Of a DNA stretch of 64,000 nucleotides, positions 8,577 to 16,551 are shown piece by piece. Under the pieces are notes generated by a model. It was not told where the DNA came from. It saw only the letters and a list, made by a program, of their open reading frames with translations, and made no database searches. The position numbers and the translations under genes were made by a program. The stretch's first letter is position 1. Every line of letters starts with the position of its first letter. Location of the stretch: NCBI RefSeq assembly GCF_024518675.1, contig NZ_JANIGL010000001.1, positions 682,001 to 746,000 on the forward strand, given 5' to 3'. The DNA is from Pseudoalteromonas shioyasakiensis. GTDB taxonomy: Bacteria > Pseudomonadota > Gammaproteobacteria > Enterobacterales > Alteromonadaceae.

Positions 8577-9617
8577 TTAGCTCTGTTGTTTTTCGAGCTC
8601 TTCACCATTACCTAATAACGTCGCAAGCCAACGTCCTTCATCACTTGTCTCAAGTGCAATTTTGACTATCATGGTTAACGGAACTGATAATAGCATACCA
8701 ACAGTTCCCAATAACCAGCCCCAAAATATCAATGATAAAAATACCACTAATGTTGAAAGCCCGAGACCTTTCCCCATAAAACGAGGCTCAACAATATTGC
8801 CCATTACCGTATTTATAGTGAGGTAACCTGCGCCAACGATGCCCGCAATTAAAGGCCCTTGAGTAATTAACGCCAATAATACAGCAGGAACGGCCGCGAT
8901 AATCGAGCCAATGTTAGGAATATAGTTAAACATAAAGGCCACGACACCCCAGAGCACAAAGTAATCGACGTTTAAAATCCACAATAGCAATGCAGCTAAT
9001 AACCCAGTGCCTAAACTAACCAGAGTTTTAATCGCTAAATATGAGTTAATCGAATGCAAAAACCTATCAATTTGCTTCATTTTCATATCAGGATCATCAA
9101 GTGCCATGTGTATTTTATGGCTAAACATGGGGCCTTCAAATAACATAAATACCACGGTCAAAATGATTAAGAACAAGTTGGCCATCACACCACCTAGCCC
9201 TGTAAGCATATTTGTTGCTACATCAATCATTTTACCCGGATCAAACATCGAGACTAACTGCTCTTTGTTGATTAAAATATTATAACGCCCTGCCACATCC
9301 ACCAGCCAAATAAACTCTTCTTGCAACTTAGCCTTGTACTCAGGCAAGTGCTGTGAAAAGTCAGTCAATGATTGGCCTACAAGTCCGCCTAAACTCACAC
9401 CAACACCCACGACCATCAGCATTACTAACATAATGGCAATGCCTTTAGGAATATTATAACGAGCAAAAAAACCTAATAGCGGATTGCAAATAATTGCTAT
9501 AAATGCCGCTAAAACAAAAGGAATGACAATCACACTTGCTGCTTTAATACCGGCTAGTCCAACAACTAATGCCGCAAAAATAACTAAACTTTTGTTTACT
9601 CCAGTTAATCCCGCCAA
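8577..9617 (-). CDS. AI-2E family transporter (PerM/TqsA-like membrane protein)
   Basis: 346 residues, the normal family length. It has an N-terminal pair of hydrophobic helices, a soluble stretch of about 70 residues (SLTDFSQHLPEYKAKLQEEF), then paired membrane helices. Family landmarks are LFEGPMFSHKIHMAL, the FNYIPNIGSIIAAVPAVLLA segment, and the C-terminal VEPRFMGKGLGLSTLVVFLS and LLGTVGMLLSVPLTMIVKI. Members have been linked to autoinducer-2 export, Na+(Li+)/H+ antiport or general exclusion, and the substrate cannot be assigned here. It is monocistronic and ends in the shared hairpin at 8529-8558. Confidence 0.92.
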   Translation of the reverse strand: MAGLTGVNKSLVIFAALVVGLAGIKAASVIVIPFVLAAFIAIICNPLLGFFARYNIPKGIAIMLVMLMVVGVGVSLGGLVGQSLTDFSQHLPEYKAKLQEEFIWLVDVAGRYNILINKEQLVSMFDPGKMIDVATNMLTGLGGVMANLFLIILTVVFMLFEGPMFSHKIHMALDDPDMKMKQIDRFLHSINSYLAIKTLVSLGTGLLAALLLWILNVDYFVLWGVVAFMFNYIPNIGSIIAAVPAVLLALITQGPLIAGIVGAGYLTINTVMGNIVEPRFMGKGLGLSTLVVFLSLIFWGWLLGTVGMLLSVPLTMIVKIALETSDEGRWLATLLGNGEELEKQQS

Positions 9618-9783
9618 ACTACGATCCTTGAAAATTAAAACTAGGGTTAGTGTATACCCAAACTACCTTATGATGCGAGTGTCGTTGAAATTAAATACGA
9701 TTTAGCCAACACATTGATTGCAAAGTGATCAAAAGCAGCTTTAATTCGTATAACTTGATATAAAAAATTGCTCGGGCAAAAAA

Positions 9784-10680
9784 ATGAACATATTGATCAC
9801 CGGTGCCACAGGCTTAATTGGCAGCGCTTTATGCAAACAATTAAGTAAAAACCATACCCTACACGTTTTAACTAGAAACCCACAAAAAGCCAAGCGCCAA
9901 CTTGGCAATAGCCTAAGCTACTTTAACTCCTTACACGAAATTAACTTTAATACTATTGATTGTGTTATAAACCTCGCTGGTGAAGCCATCGTAAATAAGC
10001 GCTGGAGTAAAAAACAAAAGCAGCGGATCAGAGATAGCCGCATTATCTTAACGCAACAAATTACAGCAGCAATAATTGCGTGCGAAACTCCACCTCATAC
10101 CTTTATATCTGGCAGTGCGATTGGTTATTATGGCCGTCAAGGCAGTCAGTCCATTGATGAGACATATCAAAAAATTCACCCTGAATTTAGCCACACTTTA
10201 TGCGATGACTGGGAGCAAGGCGCGCTTAAAGCGCACTCACCACGCACCAGAGTATGCGTTTTGCGTACAGGTATTGTGCTTGCCAATCACGGTGGAGCAC
10301 TAGCTAAAATGCTTCCTCCTTTTAAACTCGGCTTAGGTGGTCCGATTGCCAGCGGCGCGCAAGGCATGTCATGGATCCATATTGATGATATGGTGGCGCT
10401 TATTGAATTTAGTATGTTAAATCAGCAACTAACAGGGGCTATAAATGCCACAGCCCCGATACCACAAAGCAACCGAGATTTTAGTAAAACCCTCGCAAAA
10501 GCCCTACATCGGCCAGCTATATTACCAATGCCAGCATGGGTACTTAATATTTTGATGGGTGAAATGGCTGAATTAGTTGTGTTTGGCCAATACGTTTTAC
10601 CACAAAAAATAATAGATGCGGGTTTTGTATTTGCTTATCCTACTTTACCAAAAGCGTTAGATAACCTGCTCAGTCACTAG
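9784..10680 (+). CDS. TIGR01777-type sugar-nucleotide epimerase-like protein (YfcH family)
   Basis: 298 residues, full length. It is an extended short-chain dehydrogenase with an N-terminal Rossmann motif GATGLIGSAL (7-16). Family signatures are VINLAGEAIVNKRWSKKQKQ, FISGSAIGYYG with the Tyr-Gly replacing the usual YxxxK, RTGIVLANHGGALAKMLPPF, GMSWIHIDDMV and NATAPIP. The family is widespread but without an agreed substrate; an NADP-dependent epimerase or reductase acting on a nucleotide sugar is the usual guess. It lies alone between divergent and convergent transporter genes. Confidence 0.9.
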   Translation: MNILITGATGLIGSALCKQLSKNHTLHVLTRNPQKAKRQLGNSLSYFNSLHEINFNTIDCVINLAGEAIVNKRWSKKQKQRIRDSRIILTQQITAAIIACETPPHTFISGSAIGYYGRQGSQSIDETYQKIHPEFSHTLCDDWEQGALKAHSPRTRVCVLRTGIVLANHGGALAKMLPPFKLGLGGPIASGAQGMSWIHIDDMVALIEFSMLNQQLTGAINATAPIPQSNRDFSKTLAKALHRPAILPMPAWVLNILMGEMAELVVFGQYVLPQKIIDAGFVFAYPTLPKALDNLLSH

Positions 10681-10735
10681 CATTTGTGTAGCGTTTAAAG
10701 TGGCAAGTACAGTTATACTCGCCCCTTTTAATATC

Positions 10736-11545
10736 CTAACCGGCAATCATTTTTATAGCGGTTAGCACTAATAAACCGGCAAATATTTTTTTTATCGTTG
10801 CAACGGGTAAATAGTGAGTTGCTTTAGCACCAATTGGCGCCATAAACCAAGATGTACACACAATTCCAAACAAAGCGGGTAAATATACAAACCCAGCAAA
10901 GCCCTCAGTGATAGAAAAATACTCACTTCCTGAGCTGATGTACCCTACCGAGCCAAATAATGCGATTACAATACCGCACGCCGATGCACAACCAATGGCT
11001 TTTTTCATATCCACTGAGAAAAATGTCAACAAGGGCACCAATAATGCACCGCCACCTATACCTATCATGGCAGACACTCCCCCCGTTAAAGTGGTCAAAA
11101 TAGTAAGCACTCCTTTATTAGGAACGCTGCGTTCATTGTTTGAGCTGTTTTTATTACTAAAAAACATCTTGATTGCAATCAGTACTACACTCACAGCAAA
11201 AACTATCCGTACTATATGCTCTGGTAAAAGTGCAGCCATAAAACCACTAATAAGTGCCCCCAGAGCCACACCGGTCATTACCCAAGGAGCTAAATGCCAA
11301 GGAACATTACCATTTTTATGATGTGCCAGTGCAGATGAGGTTGAAGTAAATAAAATTGACGCAAGCGATGTAGCAATTGCTCCAATCACCACTTGATCGG
11401 CGGGTAAAACTTCAAAATGAAGTAATAAGCTACTCAATATTGGCACAATCACTAGGCCGCCACCAATACCAAGCAATCCTGCTAAAAACCCCACCCCACA
11501 TCCGAGGATCGCACAGTAAATTATCAATATTATTAGTTCACTCAT
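10736..11545 (-). CDS. TauE/SafE-family membrane permease (putative sulfite/organosulfur exporter)
   Basis: 269 residues with about eight membrane helices in two repeats. The repeat signatures are GFLAGLLGIGGGLVIVPIL near the start and GGVSAMIGIGGGALLVPLL in the middle, the duplicated glycine-rich motif of the TauE/SafE/TSUP family. The family moves sulfite, sulfoacetate, taurine-derived or C2 compounds. It stands alone. The gene next door across 340 bases is a methionine synthase operon, but the two are divergent and nothing ties them together beyond sulfur. Confidence 0.92.
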   Translation of the reverse strand: MSELIILIIYCAILGCGVGFLAGLLGIGGGLVIVPILSSLLLHFEVLPADQVVIGAIATSLASILFTSTSSALAHHKNGNVPWHLAPWVMTGVALGALISGFMAALLPEHIVRIVFAVSVVLIAIKMFFSNKNSSNNERSVPNKGVLTILTTLTGGVSAMIGIGGGALLVPLLTFFSVDMKKAIGCASACGIVIALFGSVGYISSGSEYFSITEGFAGFVYLPALFGIVCTSWFMAPIGAKATHYLPVATIKKIFAGLLVLTAIKMIAG

Positions 11546-11712
11546 TCAGCTTATCTCTTATTTTAATAGTGAAAACGATTCTTTAAAAAGGGGCCATTTG
11601 CTACACCCAGCAGGAGTATATCAAGATATGACAGCGCTACTGGCAGTTTAAATAGGCATAACTGCTGAAGAATCCTCATGTTTTACATGAAAAAAATACA
11701 CATTACAAAAAG

Positions 11713-11728
11713 AGAGGTCTAGACACCC
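11713..11728. promoter_or_regulatory. Candidate MetJ operator (tandem met box)
   Basis: AGAGGTCTAGACACCC matches the two-box MetJ consensus (AGACGTCT twice) at 12 of 16 positions, including the perfect central GTCTAGAC. It lies about 175 bases upstream of mesX. Single-site reading without a matrix score, so moderate at best. Confidence 0.45.
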
Positions 11729-11799
11729 AGAGATTCAAGAAGAAATAAACTTAAAACCCTAGTCTTCATTAAGCAAACAGCGACACCTTAAAAATTGGA

Positions 11800-11812
11800 T
11801 GAATATGATTCA
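11800..11812. promoter_or_regulatory. Candidate MetR activator site
   Basis: TGAATATGATTCA fits the MetR consensus TGAA-N5-TTCA exactly, with the expected T/A at the centre, and the dyad extends one base each side (ATGAA/TTCAT). It is about 47 bases upstream of the TATAAA at 11859, a sensible place for an activator. Its right half overlaps another repeated dyad, so a different regulator is possible. Confidence 0.5.
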
Positions 11813-11901
11813 TGTTTTATGTGAAATTTAACCGTTTTTCTTCATGTACCGATCCACGTATAAATTAGTTAAGTTTTTAAACTAGATTGGATAGCGCAGC
11901 A

Positions 11902-12882
11902 ATGAATACAGACTTCACATTTACAGTAAAAAGTGTACCTCTTGATGAAAACTATCAACCATCAAGCAGTACACGTATCACCACTAACTTTGCTAATTTA
12001 GCCAGAGGAAGTTACCGCCAACAGAATCTTCGAAATGCCTTAAAGATGATAGACAATAGCTTTAACGCACTCGCCCATTGGGATAACCCTCAAGGAGATC
12101 GTTATAGCATAGAGCTTGAAATTGTTTCTGTTGATATGGATGTGCAAGGAAGTAATGAAAGTTTTCCGTCTATTGAAGTATTAAAAACCAATATAGTGGA
12201 TCATAAAACCAATAAACGTATAGAAGGTATTGTAGGAAATAACTTTTCTTCATATGTGCGTGATTATGACTTTAGTATTTTACTGCCCGCTCATAATAAA
12301 GGGAAAGCCACGTTCAGTATTCCTGATAATTTTGGTGAGTTGCACGGTAAACTATTTCAATACTTTGTGAATTCAAAAGAGTACAAACAACACTTTAAAA
12401 AGCCACCTGTAATTTGCCTTAGCGTATCAGACAACAAAACCTATTATCGTAGTGAAAATCAACACCCTGTTTTAGGTGTTGAATATCAACCGAATGAATC
12501 CTCGTTAACTGAGCAATACTTCAAAAAAATGGGCTTACAGGTTCGCTACTTTATGCCGCCTAACAGCGTAGCACCTTTAGCGTTTTACTTTGTTGGCGAT
12601 TTACTCAACGACTACACACACCTTGAGTTAATAGGCACGATCAGTACGATGGAAACTTTTCAAAAAATCTATCGTCCAGAGATTTATAACGCTAATGCCG
12701 TTGCAGGTAAATGCTACAAGCCAAATTTAAAAAATGTGGATCATTCACTTACGCAAATTGTTTATGACCGTGAAGAGCGCAGCAAACTGGCGAGTGAACA
12801 AGGTAAGTTTGCCGAACAGCATTTTATTAAACCTTACCAAACAGTACTTGAGCAATGGTCTCAAAGTTACGCACAGGCGTAG
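11902..12882 (+). CDS. mesX: MesX, DUF1852 partner protein of methionine synthase MesD
   Basis: 326 residues from the ATG at 11902 (MNTDFTFTVKSVPLDENY), which I prefer to an in-frame TTG 15 bases earlier because the family begins like this. Family hallmarks are SSTRITTNFANLARG, NSFNALAHWDNPQGDRYS and YYRSENQHPVLGVEYQP. Known from work on folate-independent methionine synthases: DUF1852 (MesX) is required together with MesD and oxygen to make methionine in aerobic bacteria; its chemistry is not established. It is 45 bases upstream of mesD and in the same direction, hence an operon. No signal peptide or membrane segment is seen, so it is cytoplasmic. Confidence 0.9.
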   Translation: MNTDFTFTVKSVPLDENYQPSSSTRITTNFANLARGSYRQQNLRNALKMIDNSFNALAHWDNPQGDRYSIELEIVSVDMDVQGSNESFPSIEVLKTNIVDHKTNKRIEGIVGNNFSSYVRDYDFSILLPAHNKGKATFSIPDNFGELHGKLFQYFVNSKEYKQHFKKPPVICLSVSDNKTYYRSENQHPVLGVEYQPNESSLTEQYFKKMGLQVRYFMPPNSVAPLAFYFVGDLLNDYTHLELIGTISTMETFQKIYRPEIYNANAVAGKCYKPNLKNVDHSLTQIVYDREERSKLASEQGKFAEQHFIKPYQTVLEQWSQSYAQA

Positions 12883-12927
12883 CATTAAAAACAGCACCCT
12901 AAACTCATTAGATGGTTCAAATTTATT

Positions 12928-13998
12928 ATGAAAACGATTAAAAGCAACACCCTACTTCCTACATCAACCGCAGGTAGCTTGCCCAAGCCGGTATGGCTGG
13001 CTGAACCTGAAAAACTTTGGTCTCCTTGGAAACTGCAAGACGAACAACTTATTGAGGGCAAACAGGATGCACTACGAGTATCATTGCAAGAGCAAAATCA
13101 AGCTGGCATTGATATTGTGAGTGACGGCGAACAAACTCGTCAACACTTCGTTACAACGTTTATTGAGCACCTCAATGGCGTTGATTTTACTACGCGAAAA
13201 ACAGTTAAGATTCGCGATAGATACGATGCCAGTGTCCCCACGGTAATTGGCCCAGTAACAAGATCAAAATCAGTGTTTGTTGAAGACGCCAAATTTTTAC
13301 GCCAGCAGACCGATAAACCAATAAAGTGGGCCTTGCCTGGGCCAATGACCATGATAGATACATTATATGATGACCATTATAAAAGCCGAGAAAAGCTTGC
13401 TTGGGAGTTTGCTAAAATCCTTAATCATGAAGCAAAAGAGCTAGAAGCCGCAGGCGTTGATATTATTCAATTTGATGAGCCCGCTTTTAATGTGTTTTTT
13501 GATGAAGTTAATGATTGGGGCATTGCCACTTTAGAAAGAGCCATTGAAGGCCTCAAATGTGAAACTGCGGTACATATTTGTTACGGCTATGGCATCAAAG
13601 CTAACACCGATTGGAAGAAAACCCTAGGCACCGAGTGGCGACAATACGAACAAGCATTTCCTAAACTGCAAAAGTCGAATATTGATATTATCTCTTTAGA
13701 ATGCCACAACTCTCATGTGCCTATGGACTTACTTGAACTGATACGCGGAAAAAAGGTCATGGTAGGCGCCATTGATGTTGCAAGCCATACGATTGAAACT
13801 GCAGACGAAGTTGCTAACACCCTAAGAAAAGCATTGCAGTTCGTAGACGCTGATAAACTTTACCCCTGTACAAACTGTGGCATGGCCCCCCTACCTCGCG
13901 CAGTAGCCAGAGGCAAACTAAACGCTCTCAGTGAAGGGACAAACATTATACGCAAAGAGCTATCAGCACAAAATAATACTGTCACGCTTAGCGCATAA
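12928..13998 (+). CDS. mesD: MesD, core (folate-independent) methionine synthase
   Basis: 356 residues, corresponding to only the C-terminal catalytic barrel of cobalamin-independent methionine synthase MetE (about 750 residues). The N-terminal folate-binding half is absent. Zinc and homocysteine-site residues are present: His216 and Cys218 (VHICYG), Glu258 (ISLECHN) and Cys317 (CTNCGMAPLPR). The N-terminal TSTAGSLPKP, GIDIVSDGEQTR, ALPGPMTM and IIQFDEPAF are also typical. Known for the MesD family: it methylates homocysteine without 5-methyl-tetrahydrofolate or cobalamin and needs MesX and oxygen; the methyl donor is not known. It follows mesX directly. A 15-bp hairpin lies after the stop. 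Confidence 0.92.
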   Translation: MKTIKSNTLLPTSTAGSLPKPVWLAEPEKLWSPWKLQDEQLIEGKQDALRVSLQEQNQAGIDIVSDGEQTRQHFVTTFIEHLNGVDFTTRKTVKIRDRYDASVPTVIGPVTRSKSVFVEDAKFLRQQTDKPIKWALPGPMTMIDTLYDDHYKSREKLAWEFAKILNHEAKELEAAGVDIIQFDEPAFNVFFDEVNDWGIATLERAIEGLKCETAVHICYGYGIKANTDWKKTLGTEWRQYEQAFPKLQKSNIDIISLECHNSHVPMDLLELIRGKKVMVGAIDVASHTIETADEVANTLRKALQFVDADKLYPCTNCGMAPLPRAVARGKLNALSEGTNIIRKELSAQNNTVTLSA

Positions 13999-14015
13999 CC
14001 GCAGTCAATCAGAAC

Positions 14016-14054
14016 GTTATATTAAACGAGACACCTTTCCTCGTTTAATATAAC
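14016..14054. terminator. Long hairpin between mesD and the convergent hydrolase gene
   Basis: GTTATATTAAACGAG (14016-14030) is the perfect reverse complement of CTCGTTTAATATAAC (14040-14054), with a 9-base loop. There is no clean T run, so it may be a terminator for both convergent genes or an mRNA-end stabilising hairpin. Confidence 0.65.
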
Positions 14055-14071
14055 ACTACAAATGATAACGG

Positions 14072-15085
14072 TTATTTAGATAAAAACCTGACCACTTCAT
14101 TATTGACTAATTCAGCCTGATCAACGGTTAAAAAGTGACCTGCATTTTTTACTTGTAAAGTGTGTGCTTGCGGTAATAGCTTTTTCGCCTGCTCAAGGCT
14201 ATCTTGATCATTCATCATATCTTCGTCACCAATCATTACTAATGTGGGTACGGTAATTTGCTGTAGTTGCTGCTCTGAAAATGGACGCATCGCCATGATT
14301 AAATCAGGTACAGGATCGTGCTCAAGTGCAGCAACATATTGATCTAAGTAGACAGGGTGTATCAACTCTGGTCGGCTAGAAACACTTTGCAAACTATCTT
14401 GTACTTTTGCACGCTCAGGGTTTAGAGTAAAAAAGATACTTGCTAGTAAATCTGTACTAAATTCAACCCAGGCAAAGGTTTGCGCAGGACTTAGCAAGAC
14501 TAAACGTTGAATACGCGAACTTTCAATTTTTGATTCAGCTAATGCAATTGCAACCGCTTGCCAACCACCACGGGAAGCCCCCACCAAATGGATAGAGTCC
14601 AATTGGAGTTGTTCAAACAATTCTTGATACCATCTCACTAACTGCGACATATCAGAGATATCGGCACTCGCTTGTGAACCGCCTGAGCCAAGCAAATCAT
14701 CAACAGCATAAACCCGGAAGTGCTCAGCTAACGTAGCTACATTTGGATACCACATCGCTGAATTTGCATGCATACCATGTAATAACACAACGGGTTGAGC
14801 ATCAACCGGACCTGCAACAATAATCCGAGCTTGTCCAAGTGACGTGGGTACATTTAGCTCACGGTAAGCAACCGGCCATAAACTTAACGCCCGTTGATAT
14901 AACTGTTCATTAGAAAGTGTATTCGCTAACTGCTGCTGCAATTTCACATTCTGAGGGTGACGATCCGTTAATAAAAATGCCTCATGTTCAGGTGCCACCT
15001 CCGCTTTATCATCAAACCAATCACAGCCGGTCAACATGACCATACATATTATTATTGCAAACTGAGCTATTGTATTTTGCATCAA
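14072..15085 (-). CDS. Alpha/beta hydrolase, lipoprotein
   Basis: 337 residues. The N-terminus is a lipoprotein signal peptide with lipobox LTGC at 18-21, and Asp22 follows the cysteine, which in enterobacteria would favour inner-membrane retention. The hydrolase domain runs from about 90 with the oxyanion motif VVLLHGMHANSAMW, the nucleophile elbow VGASRGGWQ, the acid in VMIGDEDMM and the catalytic His in NAGHFLTVD. An alpha/beta-hydrolase-1 fold esterase or peptidase anchored in the envelope is likely; the substrate is unknown. It is convergent with mesD and monocistronic. Confidence 0.88.
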   Translation of the reverse strand: MMQNTIAQFAIIICMVMLTGCDWFDDKAEVAPEHEAFLLTDRHPQNVKLQQQLANTLSNEQLYQRALSLWPVAYRELNVPTSLGQARIIVAGPVDAQPVVLLHGMHANSAMWYPNVATLAEHFRVYAVDDLLGSGGSQASADISDMSQLVRWYQELFEQLQLDSIHLVGASRGGWQAVAIALAESKIESSRIQRLVLLSPAQTFAWVEFSTDLLASIFFTLNPERAKVQDSLQSVSSRPELIHPVYLDQYVAALEHDPVPDLIMAMRPFSEQQLQQITVPTLVMIGDEDMMNDQDSLEQAKKLLPQAHTLQVKNAGHFLTVDQAELVNNEVVRFLSK

Positions 15086-15320
15086 CTCTCCTCTAATTGA
15101 ACTATATCAGCATTTAACTTTTTCAATGCTATAGAGTTTAGGCCGTAACATTGGCGGCAGGTTATTATTTTTTATTTTACCTTTAACGACTCAACCTTCG
15201 CTGAACAGTTGTTATAGCTGAACTTATTAGATATGGGCTCTATTGCCAGTTAATTTATAAAAGAATACTGAGAGGAAAAGTGAATGGCTATTAAAAGGCC
15301 TGTTACGTTTACAATATAAA

Positions 15321-15371
15321 AGCTTTAAACCACGCGATTTCACAACCGCGTGGTGACACTCGTTTAAAGCT
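15321..15371 (-). terminator. Nested hairpin at the 3' end of the alginate lyase gene
   Basis: Inner stem ACCACGCG (15329-15336) with CGCGTGGT (15347-15354); outer arms AGCTTTAAAC (15321-15330) and GTTTAAAGCT (15362-15371). The outer arm touches the stop codon at 15370-15372. It has no strong T run, so a terminator or 3'-end stabiliser is inferred. Confidence 0.55.
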
Positions 15372-16551
15372 AGTTTGTTACTCGGGTATAGCTAACATTT
15401 GTCATTGTTACCTTAGAGGTCGTGATACCTAAGTCTTCAAAGCACTCTTTAAATGAATTTGAATTACCTGACTCACCACAATCATCTAAGGTTGCAGTAT
15501 CTTGTGATTGTAAATAATTACCAAATTTGAAGTAAGATGCTGAGTCATCTTCAACAGGGATGCCAAAGCTAGACCCTAACGCTGAGACATCCACATCGCC
15601 ATAGTTATTTACCACGCGTAAATCAAACGACCCACCACTAGTGATTGTTCCCAATGCATACTTCTCTTCATTACCACTGGTGTTACGAAGGCGAACATAC
15701 ACATCAAAAATACCATTACCCGCAACACTGTCATCAAAGCCCGACTCTGCAGAATCCGATACATACACTTTCATGATTGTACCTGTATCACTAGCATGGT
15801 GCTGCGCAATAATTGTTTTGCCACCATCTGACATGTCTACTTTTACACTCGCCTCAAACTCTTCATAGGTATCAGTCATGGCAACACGCAAGCTTGATTT
15901 AACTTTATACTCATGGCGCCAGCCATTACCATTAGGTGTAATATGTTGAGCCTCAAGAGGTACAAAAACAAGCGTACTGTCGTTCACTAATGGGTTTGGA
16001 TCATCACCTTCCAGATCAAAAATACTGCCACTGGTTATGCTGCTAGGAATGCTGGTGCCGTCGCCGCCAGTATCGCCATCACCACCGCCACCTGTAGAAC
16101 CACCACTTCCATCAGCTTTTACAAGTGAAAAGTTATCAAAACGTACATCGTCCGAGCTTTTATCGTGTTTAGCAAACACCTGCAAAGAGTCTGTATTCGC
16201 TGACGTAAACGTTCTAGACACTTTAGTCCACGTCGAAACATCAAATTTTTTGTTTTTAAATAACCCATTAAGATCATTAATACCTATTTGTCCCTTGCCT
16301 AAAACATAAGCACTTAAGGTATATTCAGTATTTCTTTCAATGTCGACAACCTGATGCACACGACCTGGACTACCTTGGATCTTTAAAGAACTCGATCCCT
16401 GATAGGCATCGCCTGAAATAGCAGCTGGATCAACTTCATTCCAATCACTCCAACCATCCTCAAAACCAGCATTATAAATAGTGGCAGCTTGAGCAGCACT
16501 CGAACACGCAGCCATTATAGATAGAATAAGTAGGTTTTTTTTCATAAACAT
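15370..16551 (-). CDS. Secreted alginate lyase, polysaccharide lyase family 7, with N-terminal carbohydrate-binding module
   Basis: 393 residues. A signal peptide occupies residues 1-22 (SSAAQA-A); translation may begin at Met3 instead of Met1. Residues 24-146 look like a jelly-roll carbohydrate-binding module (NAGFEDGWSDWNEV, then VRFDNFSLVKADG). A Gly/Ser/Asp linker follows at 147-168. The catalytic PL7 (alginate lyase 2) domain spans about 170-393. The three PL7 regions are R212-H-E-Y-K (variant of RTEL), IIAQHH with Gln250-His251-His252, and YFKFGNYLQ (340-348) with the catalytic Tyr346. PL7 enzymes cut alginate by beta-elimination. QHH rather than QIH is a variant. It has its own 700-base leader full of dyads, so it is probably induced separately. 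Confidence 0.87.
   Translation of the reverse strand: MFMKKNLLILSIMAACSSAAQAATIYNAGFEDGWSDWNEVDPAAISGDAYQGSSSLKIQGSPGRVHQVVDIERNTEYTLSAYVLGKGQIGINDLNGLFKNKKFDVSTWTKVSRTFTSANTDSLQVFAKHDKSSDDVRFDNFSLVKADGSGGSTGGGGDGDTGGDGTSIPSSITSGSIFDLEGDDPNPLVNDSTLVFVPLEAQHITPNGNGWRHEYKVKSSLRVAMTDTYEEFEASVKVDMSDGGKTIIAQHHASDTGTIMKVYVSDSAESGFDDSVAGNGIFDVYVRLRNTSGNEEKYALGTITSGGSFDLRVVNNYGDVDVSALGSSFGIPVEDDSASYFKFGNYLQSQDTATLDDCGESGNSNSFKECFEDLGITTSKVTMTNVSYTRVTN

Larger units (their letters stand above)
11546..11901. other. Intergenic regulatory region upstream of mesX
   Basis: 356 bases with no gene. It holds a MetJ-like tandem box (11713-11728), a MetR-like dyad (11800-11812) and a repeated dyad. TCATG-TTTTA-CATGA at 11676-11690 recurs in near-identical form as TCATG-TTTTA-TGTGA at 11810-11824. 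A possible -10 is TATAAA at 11859-11864, with only a poor -35. The arrangement suggests a regulated promoter serving mesX-mesD. Confidence 0.6.
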
